Assembly: GCF_017874425.1 (NCBI RefSeq)
Contig: NZ_JAGGLL010000020.1
Coordinates: 33,158 to 97,157, forward strand
Origin: Clostridium punense
Lineage (GTDB): Bacteria > Bacillota > Clostridia > Clostridiales > Clostridiaceae
Length of the DNA stretch: 64,000 bases
Direction of reading: 5' to 3'
Every line of letters starts with the position of its first letter. Position 1 is the stretch's first letter. Position numbers and translations under genes: made by a program. Shown here piece after piece: positions 25,484 through 34,975 of the stretch. The notes beneath the pieces are model-generated. The model was not told the DNA's origin and searched no databases. It worked only from the letters and a program-made list of their open reading frames with translations.

Positions 25484-27943
25484 TTATCTTACTGGCCTAA
25501 ATCTCTTTAATCTAAGTGCGTTTAGTAGTACTGATACCGAGCTAAAACTCATAGCTGCCGCAGCAATGATAGGATTTAAAAGTGGTCCTCCAAGTAGGTA
25601 TACAATTCCCATGGCAACTGGTATACCTAAAGTATTGTATCCAAAGGCCCAGAATAGGTTCTCTTTTATATTTCTTATAGTGTTTTTACTTAGTTGAATT
25701 GCAGTTGGAACATCCATTAAATCACTCTTCATTAAAACTATGTCTGCTGATTCCATAGCAACATCTGTTCCAGAACCTATAGCTATTCCTATATCCGCTT
25801 GTGCAAGAGCTGGTGCATCGTTTATACCGTCACCAACCATGGCAACTTTTTTGCCTTCAGCTTGAAGTTTTTTCACTTCATTTGCTTTATCTTGTGGTAA
25901 AACTTCTGATAATACCCTGTCAATTCCTACTTGCTTAGCAATTGCTTCTGCAGTTCTCTTATTATCACCTGTAATCATGGCAACTTCGATACCCATTTTG
26001 TGAAGTTTTTCGATTGCCTTCTTACTATTTTCCTTAACAGTATCTGCAACAGCAATAATTCCTGCCATGGCTCCATCTATAGCCACATACATTGGTGTTT
26101 TTCCTTCACTTGCTAACTTATTAGATGTATCCTCTAAGTTTTCTAGAGATATCTTACTTTCCATCATAAGTTTTCTATTTCCAAGTAAAATGTCTTTACC
26201 ATCAATCTTAACTTCAATTCCGTGACCTGGTATAGCCTTAAAGAAATCTAACTTTTTAAACTCCAGCGATTTTTCTTCAGCATCTTTTACTATTGCTTCG
26301 CCCAGTGGATGCTCAGATCCTTTTTCAGCAGAAGCTGCCAGTTGTAAAAGATACTCTTTAGTTATTCCACCATTAACTACTATATCTGTAACCTTTGGCT
26401 TACCTTCTGTGATAGTTCCTGTTTTATCAAATACTATGGTTTGAATTTTATGTGCTGTTTCTAGCGCTGCACCACTCTTTATAAGCACTCCATACTCTGC
26501 ACCTTTTCCTGTACCCACCATTATTGCAGTTGGGGTTGCAAGTCCTAAAGCACATGGACACGCAATTACAAGTACTGATATAAATATTGTAAGGGCAAAT
26601 ATTCCTGTCTCTCCACCGATGAAATACCAAGCTAGGCTGGATAAAATAGCTAGTGAAATTACTACGGGAACAAAATAACCTGAAATTATGTCCGCCATTT
26701 TTGCAATTGGGGCTTTAGATCCCTGTGCGTCTTCTACTAATTTTATAATTTGGGCAAGTGCTGTATCTTTTCCAACTCTTGTAGCTTTGTAGTGTATGGT
26801 ACCGTTCTTGTTAATACTAGCACCTATTATTTTATCTCCAATATTCTTTTCTACTGGCATACTTTCACCAGTTAGCATAGATTCATCCACAGAAGTAGTT
26901 CCTTGTACTACTTCTCCATCTACAGGCATTTTTTCTCCTGGCTTAACTACTATAATATCTCCAACTTCAACTTCTTCTATCGGCATTTCAATTTCTTTAC
27001 CATCTCTAATGATAATAGCTGTTTTAGGGGCTAGGCCCATAAGTTTCTTAATAGCTTCTGAGGTTTTCCCTTTAGTTACTGACTCTAAATACTTTCCAAG
27101 AAGAATAAGGGTTATAATAACTCCTGCTGCCTCGAAATATAAATCATAAGCATAATCTACATTTCCATCAAAAATTTGAACTATAGCAAATATACCATAA
27201 AGGAAGGCTGCGGAAGTTCCTATTGCTATCAAGGAATCCATATTGGGACTTCTTCTAAACAGAGATTTAAATCCTACAGTAAAGAACCTATTTCCAGCTA
27301 CCATAACTGGTAAAACTAACACAAGCTGTATCATCGCAAAATTTCTTGGATTCATCATAGGATCAATAATCTCAGGAAGTACAAACCCAATTCCTTCACC
27401 AAACATGTGTCCCATGGTTATAATAAGAAGCGGCACTGTGAAAATCGCAGATATTACAAACTTCTTCCAAAGGAGTTTTATCTCTTTTTCTTTTCTCTCT
27501 TTGTCCGCATCCACTGTAGCTTCGTCCTCTATAGCTTTATAACCTGCCTTTTCCACAGCTTTTTTAATATCAGACACTCTTATTTTTGAAGGTTCATATA
27601 CTATGCTTAACTTTTCAGTTGCCACATTTACATCTGAACTAATAACTCCATCTAGTTTTCTAGTTACTTTTTCAATAGTTTTTGCACAGGCTGCACAGGT
27701 CATGCCTTGTATTTTTAAAGTCTTATTACTTGCTTCAATTAAAGCCTTATATCCAGCTTTTTCTATAGCTCCTTGTATGTCCTGCACTGTAACCACACTT
27801 TCATCAAAATCAACACTAAGTTTTTCTGTAGCAAAGTTTACATTTGCTTCATTAATCCCTAACAGCTTCTTAGTTGCTCTCTCAATGTTTTTAGCACATG
27901 CTGCGCAGGTCATTCCTTCTATTTTTAATGACTTAATTGCCAT
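25484..27943 (-). CDS. copA: Cu(I)-exporting P1B-type ATPase CopA
   Basis: An 819-residue pump with two N-terminal HMA domains ([15 protein letters not shown] at about 10 and [15 protein letters not shown] at about 84), eight membrane helices, TGES actuator motif, ACPCALG in helix 6 (about 466), DKTGT phosphorylation site (about 508), SEHPLG nucleotide-binding motif and GDGINDAPA hinge. The CPC with a late [16 protein letters not shown], including M-x-x-S-S, is the Cu(I) class. It exports cytoplasmic copper. It lies between csoR and copZ. Confidence 0.95.
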   Translation of the reverse strand: MAIKSLKIEGMTCAACAKNIERATKKLLGINEANVNFATEKLSVDFDESVVTVQDIQGAIEKAGYKALIEASNKTLKIQGMTCAACAKTIEKVTRKLDGVISSDVNVATEKLSIVYEPSKIRVSDIKKAVEKAGYKAIEDEATVDADKERKEKEIKLLWKKFVISAIFTVPLLIITMGHMFGEGIGFVLPEIIDPMMNPRNFAMIQLVLVLPVMVAGNRFFTVGFKSLFRRSPNMDSLIAIGTSAAFLYGIFAIVQIFDGNVDYAYDLYFEAAGVIITLILLGKYLESVTKGKTSEAIKKLMGLAPKTAIIIRDGKEIEMPIEEVEVGDIIVVKPGEKMPVDGEVVQGTTSVDESMLTGESMPVEKNIGDKIIGASINKNGTIHYKATRVGKDTALAQIIKLVEDAQGSKAPIAKMADIISGYFVPVVISLAILSSLAWYFIGGETGIFALTIFISVLVIACPCALGLATPTAIMVGTGKGAEYGVLIKSGAALETAHKIQTIVFDKTGTITEGKPKVTDIVVNGGITKEYLLQLAASAEKGSEHPLGEAIVKDAEEKSLEFKKLDFFKAIPGHGIEVKIDGKDILLGNRKLMMESKISLENLEDTSNKLASEGKTPMYVAIDGAMAGIIAVADTVKENSKKAIEKLHKMGIEVAMITGDNKRTAEAIAKQVGIDRVLSEVLPQDKANEVKKLQAEGKKVAMVGDGINDAPALAQADIGIAIGSGTDVAMESADIVLMKSDLMDVPTAIQLSKNTIRNIKENLFWAFGYNTLGIPVAMGIVYLLGGPLLNPIIAAAAMSFSSVSVLLNALRLKRFRPVR

Positions 27944-27968
27944 TTACTTTCCCTCCCATGTTACTATT

Positions 27969-28235
27969 TTATTTATCTGTTATCTTAGACAAAATTTCTA
28001 TTATTTCATCTATCTTCTCTTCACCATTATCTTGCTTTACTGCATTTTTTACGCAATGGTGTATATGTTGCTTTAAAATTAGCATATTAGCTTTCTTAAG
28101 AAGAGCTTGAGCGGCAATAATTTGATTTGATACGTCCATACAATATCTCTCTTCTTCTAGCATTTTTATGATACCTTCAATTTGACCTTTAGAAATTTTT
28201 AATGCTAACATGGCTTTGTTTCTTTCCTCGTTCAT
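27969..28235 (-). CDS. csoR: CsoR copper-sensing repressor
   Basis: An 88-residue all-helical DUF156 protein. The Cu(I) ligands are Cys in EERYCMDV (position 32), His in HIHHC (57-58) and Cys 61, the C-x(n)-H-x3-C pattern of CsoR. It binds DNA without copper and lets go when Cu(I) binds. It is the first gene of csoR-copA-copZ (25-base gap to copA). A GC-rich palindrome in its promoter (28453-28474) is a strong operator candidate. Confidence 0.92.
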   Translation of the reverse strand: MNEERNKAMLALKISKGQIEGIIKMLEEERYCMDVSNQIIAAQALLKKANMLILKQHIHHCVKNAVKQDNGEEKIDEIIEILSKITDK

Positions 28236-28447
28236 CCTTCATCTCCTTTCATACATATTAACCATAAAGATTAATTATTATATGTTGGTCTATTTTGCGA
28301 ATACTTAGTTTTAATTAATTTGGAATCTCCATGTTCCAGATTCCCTAACTATATAAAATAGACCTAGTCCATATCATCATTGCTTTATTGTAATTTCCAT
28401 TAATGGACTAATATGAAAAAATTACTTACTAAGCTTTCTATACTTAT

Positions 28448-28477
28448 ATAGTACACCACCCCCTAGGGGGGTGTCAA
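28448..28477 (-). promoter_or_regulatory. csoR-copA-copZ promoter with CsoR operator
   Basis: On the minus strand TTGACA (28472-28477) is a consensus -35 and TACTAT (28448-28453) the -10, 18 bases apart. The spacer is filled by CCACCCCC-TA-GGGGGGTG, a G/C-run palindrome like known CsoR sites and striking in this AT-rich DNA. A repressor here would block polymerase. The ~200-base leader to csoR holds an AGATTCC/GGAATCT hairpin near 28325-28347. Confidence 0.85.
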
Positions 28478-28493
28478 TACATAAAGAAATATT

Positions 28494-29210
28494 TTATTTC
28501 TTTATGTCGTATACCTGAATGATTTGGTCTGGGTTTTCTCCCATTCCCATATCGTCCTTACCGGCAGCTTTAAACATCCACCCTGTACCCTCAAGCTTAT
28601 TTACATCAAGTCCTGCTTTTACAAGGGGTTCCGCCTTAAGTACAAAAATCATGTCTGCATCATTTAATCCAAGTTCTTCAGTCCATTGAACTTCATTTCC
28701 TTCACCAAGTTTTAATCTATAATGTTGTAAATCTTTATGATACTTTACAATGTCAGAGTCGGCTTTGAATAATCTTCTCATGGCATCCTCTGAACCATTA
28801 GAATCTTGTTTTTTATCACTTACATTATAAGGTTTAATTAATCGATTAGGTAAGTCTTCTCCTTCTGCTCTACCTGCAGGTTCAAACAACCATTCATTTT
28901 TATCTAATTTGTTTACATCAAGACCTGCTTTAATCAGTGGGTCTGCTAACATTACCATTGCGTAGTCTGCCTTGTTTGCTGAAGTATCTTTACTCCATTC
29001 AAACTTTTCTCCAGTTGGAAGCTTAAATCCCCAATGCTGAAGGGCATTATGAAAACCTTTTTTATCAGGATAAGCTTTTACTATTTCGTTAAAAGCTACA
29101 AGCGCATTATCTGCATCCTTACTTCCAGCAGAAGTTCTGCTACACCCTGCTACAGATAAAGCTATAACTGATGACATAACTAAAGTTAATATTTTTGTTT
29201 TTCTGTTCAT
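28494..29210 (-). CDS. Lipoprotein with two tandem homologous domains
   Basis: A 238-residue protein with a lipoprotein signal (SVIALSVAGCS, lipidated Cys at 23). Two repeats follow (about 50-115 and 155-220) sharing LQHW/LQHY, W-x-x-x, ADYAMVMLADPLIKAGLDVN / LKAEPLVKAGLDVN and W-L/M-F-x-x-AG. The repeat unit is not one I can name. Its promoter carries two 11-base boxes (29268-29289) shared with the two-component locus, so it is a likely output of that system. It probably sits on the outer face of the membrane. Confidence 0.75.
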   Translation of the reverse strand: MNRKTKILTLVMSSVIALSVAGCSRTSAGSKDADNALVAFNEIVKAYPDKKGFHNALQHWGFKLPTGEKFEWSKDTSANKADYAMVMLADPLIKAGLDVNKLDKNEWLFEPAGRAEGEDLPNRLIKPYNVSDKKQDSNGSEDAMRRLFKADSDIVKYHKDLQHYRLKLGEGNEVQWTEELGLNDADMIFVLKAEPLVKAGLDVNKLEGTGWMFKAAGKDDMGMGENPDQIIQVYDIKK

Positions 29211-29267
29211 TTAATTCATCTCCTCTTTAACTAAGTATAAGTTGTATCTATATCATATTTAATTCAT

Positions 29268-29289
29268 GTGAAGACCGTATGAAGATACT
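29268..29289 (-). promoter_or_regulatory. Tandem 11-base response-regulator box (lipoprotein gene)
   Basis: GTGAAGACCGT and ATGAAGATACT are adjacent 11-base direct repeats on the plus strand, 58 bases upstream of the minus-strand lipoprotein start. Same unit as at 29663, 32220, 32414 and 35566. Confidence 0.6.
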
Positions 29290-29429
29290 ATCCTGAAACT
29301 TCTTGCAATTTGATTTTTTTCTACATCTTTTCCAACAAAGATTTTATATGCCTTAAAGGACCTATAAACTAATCAACTACTGAAATGCTATTTGTTTTTA
29401 CACATTAGTAATCTGCTTAAGAATATTGA

Positions 29430-29603
29430 TTAAGCTGATTTTCTTAGATTATTTGCATACTGACTAGCCTTCGAATTGTCTCTCTTAATCACTTTATATA
29501 CTTCTTCATATTCCTTAAAATCCTTAGTTGAATTTTCAATTACACTTTGTGTATAAGCTTCTCTGTATTTTTTATTAAATAAATATTTGATAATGTTTAT
29601 CAT
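29430..29603 (-). CDS. Small cytosolic protein, 57 aa
   Basis: ATG at 29603 follows AAAGGAGAG and opens a 57-residue charged, helical protein (IIKYLFNKKYREAYTQSV, then EYEEVYKVIKRDNSKASQ). No membrane segment, Cys or recognised family. Its promoter region carries four tandem 11-base boxes (29663-29706), the longest array in the window, so it may be the most strongly controlled target of the neighbouring two-component system. Confidence 0.6.
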   Translation of the reverse strand: MINIIKYLFNKKYREAYTQSVIENSTKDFKEYEEVYKVIKRDNSKASQYANNLRKSA

Positions 29604-29662
29604 ATTGCCACTCTCCTTTTTAAAGTTTAATAATCACTATGGAATAATATTAACTCTTGTAT

Positions 29663-29706
29663 ATAAAGATAATATAAAGGTAGTATAAAGATGTTATGAA
29701 GATACT
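29663..29706 (-). promoter_or_regulatory. Array of four 11-base direct repeats
   Basis: ATAAAGATAAT, ATAAAGGTAGT, ATAAAGATGTT and ATGAAGATACT follow each other without gaps. The 11-base period puts each on the same face of the helix, as for OmpR-type regulators. It lies 60 bases upstream of the 57-residue gene. Confidence 0.7.
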
Positions 29707-29747
29707 GTTTTTCTTATGTTGATAATATGTTAGTTATAAAAAAAATT

Positions 29748-29776
29748 GGCCAGTATACTTAATGTATGCTGGCCAG
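29748..29776 (-). terminator. Terminator
   Basis: TGGCCAGTATAC pairs with TGTATGCTGGCCA; on the minus strand it is followed by eight T. It closes the two-component operon and the short frame at 29841. Confidence 0.75.
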
Positions 29777-29840
29777 ATTTATTCTCTCTATATTATAAAA
29801 TTTTTATAAAACTTTATCTTTAACCTTACCTGAAATTTTC

Positions 29841-29936
29841 TTACTTCTCATTACAGTGATTATTCATGATTTTGTGTTTCATGTCCATCATGTAGTGATG
29901 CATACCTTTCTCATGTTCTTCTTGCAGTTTTCTCAT
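29841..29936 (-). CDS. His/Met-rich short peptide, 31 aa (possible remnant)
   Basis: The frame starts ATG 29936 and reads MRKLQEEHEKGMHHYMMDMK then HKIMNNHCNEK to TAA. Five His, six Met and one Cys in 31 residues suggest metal binding. No good ribosome site is visible, and the coding pattern extends a few codons upstream of the ATG, so it may be the tail of a lost gene. It lies between the kinase gene and its terminator. Confidence 0.35.
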   Translation of the reverse strand: MRKLQEEHEKGMHHYMMDMKHKIMNNHCNEK

Positions 29937-30057
29937 AAATTTTCCATTTACATTACATGGTTGTCAATGGAAAGTAGTTTATTTATTTCAACTTGAATGA
30001 AAATCTAAACAATTATTAAGTTCAATAGTATCATTGCTTATTTATAAATAATTAAAA

Positions 30058-31434
30058 TTAACTCCTTGTAAACTTCTTAAAGAATACTTTAAATGTAGAT
30101 CCTTTTCCTTCCTTACTATCTACACTAATACTTGCAGAATGAAGCTGAAGTATGTTCTTAACAATGGTTAAACCTATGCCACTACCTTCAATTTCATGTC
30201 TACTCTTATCTCCTCTATAGAGCCTTTCAAATATAAAATCTAAATCTTCTTTTTTTATTCCAATACCATCATCTTCAATTTCTACTATGATATTTTTAGC
30301 ATCGGTAAGCAGTCGAATAGATATATTTCCATGTGCTTTATTAAACTTTATTGCATTAGATAATAAGTTTATAAATACCTGCTTTAACTTATCTCTATCT
30401 CCAGTTATATTATATTTTTCATTAGGCTTTATATTATAATTAAGTTTAATCTGATTAGCTTCTGCAATGGTATAAAACTCCTTATATACATCATTTAACA
30501 GCGTATCAAGAGGTATCTGTTCAAAATTTAATTTAATACTCTCCTCCTCAAAATCCTTTAAAGTATTTAGATTATCTAGTAATTTCCCAAATCTCATTAC
30601 TTCTTCATTAAGGTAGTTAAGTCTTTCTGCGGTCACTGGAAAAACTCCGTCAATCATTGCTTCTAGATTATTTTGTAATACATTTAATGGTGTTCTTATC
30701 TCGTGTGAAATATCTGAAACCAACCTCTTTCGCAGTAAATCTTGGTTCTTTAATTTTTCTCCTAGGATATTAATGCTTCGTCTTAAGTCTTCTAGTTCTT
30801 CAATATTGCTTTCTGTGACAGATTTAGTGTCAAACTTTCCTTTAGATAGTTCCACTGACATATTTACTACTTCTTTAATTGGTATAGAAAACTGCTTTGA
30901 AAAATATAGACTTATAATAATTACTATGAACAAAGTTATAATACCACTGACTACAATACTTGTGTTAATTGAGGTCTTAAATTCTGCGTCTTCCTTTGAT
31001 AAAAGCACTGAAGAATATTGTCCAATATCTATATACCCTACTACATTTCCTTCTGATTTTATCTCGAAAACTTTTGAAGTGTAAATTCCCATATCCTTTA
31101 CATACATTGAATTTAAGTGGGACAAATCACTAATATCACTTGGGTCCATTCCCCAAATTACTTTTTTATCTGCATCTAAAAGAGTCAAGCAATAGTTATT
31201 CATATCCGCTTCATGAATTAATTCTATACCTGCATCAGATGCCCATTGATTATTTTTTTTATATATTTCCTCTAAATAACTTACTATTCTTTCTTCTCTT
31301 TTTTTCTGAGTTTCTATCATGTACTGATTAAACTTGTTACTTATAGTCATATTAACAAATAAAGCAACTAAAATTATTGCTGAAATAGATGCTATAACAA
31401 ACAAAATGCCCAGTCTTTTTCTTATGGTCTGCAT
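30058..31434 (-). CDS. Sensor histidine kinase
   Basis: A 458-residue membrane kinase. TM1 (about 9-30), an extracellular domain of ~130 residues, TM2 (about 158-180), HAMP, HisKA with SDISHEIRTPLNVLQNNLEA (phospho-His about 245) and HATPase with NLLSNAIKF, EDDGIGI and EGSGIGLTIV. The sensor loop has no Met or His cluster, unlike the other kinase. It directly follows its response regulator (adjacent, no gap). Signal unknown; position between copper and zinc/cadmium genes suggests envelope or metal stress. Confidence 0.88.
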   Translation of the reverse strand: MQTIRKRLGILFVIASISAIILVALFVNMTISNKFNQYMIETQKKREERIVSYLEEIYKKNNQWASDAGIELIHEADMNNYCLTLLDADKKVIWGMDPSDISDLSHLNSMYVKDMGIYTSKVFEIKSEGNVVGYIDIGQYSSVLLSKEDAEFKTSINTSIVVSGIITLFIVIIISLYFSKQFSIPIKEVVNMSVELSKGKFDTKSVTESNIEELEDLRRSINILGEKLKNQDLLRKRLVSDISHEIRTPLNVLQNNLEAMIDGVFPVTAERLNYLNEEVMRFGKLLDNLNTLKDFEEESIKLNFEQIPLDTLLNDVYKEFYTIAEANQIKLNYNIKPNEKYNITGDRDKLKQVFINLLSNAIKFNKAHGNISIRLLTDAKNIIVEIEDDGIGIKKEDLDFIFERLYRGDKSRHEIEGSGIGLTIVKNILQLHSASISVDSKEGKGSTFKVFFKKFTRS

Positions 31435-32127
31435 TTAGCTCTCACCACCAAATTTATATCCAACTTTTATTACTGTTATTACATACTTAGGGTTTCTTGT
31501 GTCCTCTTCAATTTTCTTTCTAATATTCTTTATATGAACATCTACAGTTCTATCATACCCATCAAAGTCAATTCCAAAAATTTTATCTATAAGCTGCTCT
31601 CTTGATAAAACTTTTCCCTTATTAATTATAAGAGTATAAAGAATATCAAATTCATTAGGTGTAAAGGACACCTCTTCTCCATTTATTTTTATTAATCTTT
31701 TATCATAGTCAACAGTTAGTCTTCCATCATCAAATAGAAGCTCTTCTTTATCTTCCTTTTTTTCTGTATCTAATCTTCTAAATAAAGCATTGACCCTTGC
31801 AGTAAGTTCTCTTGGACTGAAGGGTTTAACTAGATACTCATCTGCTCCAATATTTAACCCTTCTACTCTATCATTTAAAGCACCTTTAGCTGTAAGCATA
31901 AAAATGTGAACATTAGATTTTTCTCTAATGATTTTGCACACTTCCTCACCACTAATATCTGGCAACATTAAATCCAGAATAATTAGTTTAAAATCTAATC
32001 TTTCAAAAAGTTCTAAGCCTTCTAGTCCCCTGATTGCAGTGCTTACTTTATGTCCTTCCTTCTCTAAATAAGCTCTTAAAACTTCTGAAACACTAACTTC
32101 ATCTTCAATTATTAATATATTACTCAT
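31435..32127 (-). CDS. OmpR-family response regulator
   Basis: A 230-residue regulator: receiver with IIEDEVSV, LIILDLMLP, MLTAKG and EYLVKPFSPRELTARVNALF, and a winged helix with FTPNEFDILYTLIINKGKVL and RTVDVHIKNIRKKI. Two 11-base boxes (32220-32241) lie upstream of its own gene. Because the same boxes precede four neighbouring units, it is the best candidate to bind them. The stop abuts the kinase start. Confidence 0.9.
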   Translation of the reverse strand: MSNILIIEDEVSVSEVLRAYLEKEGHKVSTAIRGLEGLELFERLDFKLIILDLMLPDISGEEVCKIIREKSNVHIFMLTAKGALNDRVEGLNIGADEYLVKPFSPRELTARVNALFRRLDTEKKEDKEELLFDDGRLTVDYDKRLIKINGEEVSFTPNEFDILYTLIINKGKVLSREQLIDKIFGIDFDGYDRTVDVHIKNIRKKIEEDTRNPKYVITVIKVGYKFGGES

Positions 32128-32219
32128 ACTACTTCACCTCTAAATTAGTTTTTTCTGAGAATTTAAATTCTTTTACTAATCTATTATTTTTTAACATATC
32201 AAAATTTTAGCATTTCTTT

Positions 32220-32241
32220 TTAAAGATTGTATGAAGATTTT
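32220..32241 (-). promoter_or_regulatory. Tandem 11-base response-regulator box (autoregulation)
   Basis: TTAAAGATTGT and ATGAAGATTTT are adjacent units on the plus strand about 93 bases upstream of the minus-strand response-regulator gene, suggesting autocontrol. Confidence 0.6.
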
Positions 32242-32413
32242 ATGATAGGAAATAGGTTTTAAGCTTAAATCTGGACATAAACCAACCCTAGTTTCCATAA
32301 GTCTTATTGCGAATAAATAAATATAATCTAATCATAAAAGCCTATATTACAACAGGAAATAAGAAATTAATAGAAATAACTTTAATGTATCCATTTTTAT
32401 AATAATAGGTCTC

Positions 32414-32435
32414 TATTATTTCATATTATCTTCAT
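32414..32435 (+). promoter_or_regulatory. Tandem 11-base response-regulator box (DUF1461 gene)
   Basis: TATTATTTCAT and ATTATCTTCAT are the same units on the other strand, 56 bases upstream of the plus-strand membrane-protein gene. Orientation relative to the gene equals that at the minus-strand targets. Confidence 0.55.
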
Positions 32436-32490
32436 ATGTATTCTTTATATTAATTAATGAAATAAAAATTTATAAATAAGGAGTTTTAAA

Positions 32491-33180
32491 ATGCAGTTAC
32501 TAAATATTCTACATAAAATGAAAACCAGAAATAATAAAAAATACAAACTAATACAATCATTATTTGCCCTATTCTTAAGTCTATTTATTATCTCTTTAGC
32601 GGTAAAATTAACCTTACTTTTTAAACCATTATACTATTTTGATATTGACTATTTAAACATTGAAAAGCTATCAGGCTTTACCAAGGAGGAAATAATAAAA
32701 AACTATAATTATGTAATTAACTACTTACTAATTCCAAAGATACAGCAATTCAACCTTCCATCAATACCCTATTCAGAGGTCGGTGAAATTCATTTCAAAG
32801 AAGTAAAGAATATATTTATTTCTTTTGATATTCTTCTTATTATATCTTTAATTATAAGTACCTTTGGTCTATGGACAAGTGTAAAACTAAAAGATTTTAA
32901 TATTTTAAGAAAAACCTCCATAACCTTATTAGTGTTGCCATTAGGTCTAATGACTGCCTTTTTAATTAACTTTGATGTAAGCTTTGTGATATTTCATAAA
33001 ATATTTTTTCCTAATGGAAACTGGCAATTTGATCCTGACTTTGACCCCATAATTAATATACTACCTCAAGAATTTTTCTTTCATGCAGCAGTACTAATCT
33101 TAATTTTAATAGCTCTAAGTAGTTTAATCTTGACTTTAGTTTATAAAAAAGTATCCTCAAAGAAATATTCAGTTAAGTAA
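32491..33180 (+). CDS. TIGR01906/DUF1461 membrane protein
   Basis: A 229-residue integral membrane protein with four hydrophobic helices (about 23-45, 108-130, 145-165, 198-222). The extracellular stretch after helix 1 has GFTKEEIIKNYNYVINYLL and SEVGEIHFKEVKNIF, the hallmark (T-x-E-E-I, then E-x-x-H-x-x-DVK-x-LF) of TIGR01906. Function unknown. AAGGAG precedes the ATG. The response-regulator box upstream makes it a likely member of the local regulon. Confidence 0.75.
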   Translation: MQLLNILHKMKTRNNKKYKLIQSLFALFLSLFIISLAVKLTLLFKPLYYFDIDYLNIEKLSGFTKEEIIKNYNYVINYLLIPKIQQFNLPSIPYSEVGEIHFKEVKNIFISFDILLIISLIISTFGLWTSVKLKDFNILRKTSITLLVLPLGLMTAFLINFDVSFVIFHKIFFPNGNWQFDPDFDPIINILPQEFFFHAAVLILILIALSSLILTLVYKKVSSKKYSVK

Positions 33181-33319
33181 CTTAGAATAGATTGCGTTGC
33201 CATCTTACCGTCTGCAGGTTTTGATTGCTCTGGTTTTACTTAATATGTTATAGAAATTTTGATGTAAAACTAGGACGTACTACAAAGGATTAATAAAGAA
33301 TCTGAGAATGCAATTAAAA

Positions 33320-33386
33320 ATAAAAATCACTCTTGGTGTGAATTAGATTAATTAGCTAACTCAACTCCAAGAGTGACTTTATAAAA
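33320..33386 (+). terminator. Hairpin terminator
   Basis: AAATCACTCTTGG pairs with CCAAGAGTGACTTT across a 32-base loop. It lies about 150 bases after the DUF1461 gene and ahead of the insertion sequence. Confidence 0.5.
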
Positions 33387-33427
33387 TGAAAGGATGATGG
33401 TAATTAAATAAATAAACGGGAGCATCC

Positions 33428-34943
33428 ATAGATTTGTGTAAATCAAATCTGTGGATGTTCTTTTTATGCATGTGTGATTGGTAAAGATGGAAATAATATC
33501 TATAATATATTTTTGAGAGGAGAAATAAAAATGAATCCATTAGTATTACCAGATATTGATCTTAACAAGGAATTGAGTAAGTGCAAAAGTATGGAGGACT
33601 TAGTTGGCAAGAATGGATTAATGCAGAAATTATTTGGTGGAATAATTCAGCAGTTTCTTGAAGCAGAAATGGAAGATCATTTGGGTAGAGAAAGATATGA
33701 GAGGCAAAATTCTATAGATAAAAATTACAGAAATGGCTATAGTTCTAAGAATATAAAGAGTAGTTTTGGTGAAGTTGAGGTAAATGTTCCAAGAGATAGA
33801 AAGGCAGAATTTGAACCTAAAATAGTTAAAAAGTATGAAACTGTGTGTAATGAACTTGATAAGAAGGTCATCGGGCTTTACGCCAGAGGCATGTCAGTGG
33901 ATGATATTAAATCAGAAATTGATGAACTGTACGGGGTAGATATCTCACCATCTATGATATCCAAAATTACTGATAAAGTACTTGATACAGCTACCGCTTG
34001 GCAGAACAGGGCGTTAGACCCAATCTACCCAATAGTCTATATGGATGCCATTCACTTTAAGGTTAGAGAAGAGCATAGAATCGTTAGCAAAGCTGCTTAT
34101 ATTTGCATGGCATTAGATATGAAGGGCTACAAGGATATATTAGGTATTTGGATTGGTGAACAGGAAGGTGCGAAGTTTTGGTTATCTGTATGCAATGATC
34201 TTAAAAACAGAGGTGTTAAAGATATCCTTTTAGCATGTATGGATGGCTTAAAAGGACTTCCTGAAGCTATTAAAGCAGTTTTTCCTGAAGTTAATATACA
34301 AAGTTGTGTAATACATCAAATAAGAAACTCAATAAAATATATAGCTTCAAAGGATATTAAGACTTTTATGAAGGACTTAAAAGCAGTATATCAAGCTATA
34401 AATGAAACAGTAGCAAGTCAGGCATTACAGAGTTTAGAATCTAAATGGGGAGATAAGTACCCAATAGTTATACAATCTTGGAATAATAATTGGGAAAACT
34501 TATCCACCTACTTTGACTTTCCCCAAGAAATAAGAAGAATAATTTATACCACTAACGCTCTAGAAGGCTTTAATAGACAACTAAGGAAGTTTACCAAGAT
34601 AAGAACAGTATTTCCTACAGATGATTCCCTTAGAAAAGCCTTATATCTAGCCACTGAGCAGATAATGATTAAATGGACCTCCCCACGTCAGAATTGGGGT
34701 AGTACTTTGGCTCAATTAAGCATAATGTTTGAGGAAAGAATTAATCAACACATATAAAAGTAAAGCTTGTACTGTTGGTATATTAATGCATAATAATAAA
34801 ATTATTACAAATAATAAAGATAAAGACTTATAAAAACCCATTATTATTATTTCCATAAAATAAAAAAATTACTACAGGAAAATAATCCCATAGTAATTTC
34901 CAATTAAAAATAAACTTCAATATTATATTTTACACAAATCTAT
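33428..34943 (+). mobile_element. IS256-family insertion sequence
   Basis: The 15-base ends ATAGATTTGTGTAAA (33428-33442) and TTTACACAAATCTAT (34929-34943) are exact inverted repeats enclosing one transposase gene, giving an element of about 1.5 kb. I find no matching target duplication in the flanks (AGCATCC and ATACGTT). The left end is followed by a hairpin-forming ATCAAATCTGTGGATG that could stop transcription entering from outside. Confidence 0.85.
33531..34757 (+). CDS. IS256-family transposase
   Basis: About 408 residues of the mutator/IS256 type. The N-terminus has LEAEMEDHLGRERYER and NYRNGYSSKNIKSSFGEVEV; the DDE residues lie in PIVYMDAIHFKVR (first D), LACMDGLKGLPEA (second D) and ALEGFNRQLRKFTK (E). 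The start ATG at 33531 follows GAGAGGAG; an earlier in-frame ATG at 33474 is possible but lacks a site. It appears intact, so the element may be active. Confidence 0.93.
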   Translation: MNPLVLPDIDLNKELSKCKSMEDLVGKNGLMQKLFGGIIQQFLEAEMEDHLGRERYERQNSIDKNYRNGYSSKNIKSSFGEVEVNVPRDRKAEFEPKIVKKYETVCNELDKKVIGLYARGMSVDDIKSEIDELYGVDISPSMISKITDKVLDTATAWQNRALDPIYPIVYMDAIHFKVREEHRIVSKAAYICMALDMKGYKDILGIWIGEQEGAKFWLSVCNDLKNRGVKDILLACMDGLKGLPEAIKAVFPEVNIQSCVIHQIRNSIKYIASKDIKTFMKDLKAVYQAINETVASQALQSLESKWGDKYPIVIQSWNNNWENLSTYFDFPQEIRRIIYTTNALEGFNRQLRKFTKIRTVFPTDDSLRKALYLATEQIMIKWTSPRQNWGSTLAQLSIMFEERINQHI

Positions 34944-34975
34944 ATACGTTCTCAAATAAACTATTTTAAAAAATA

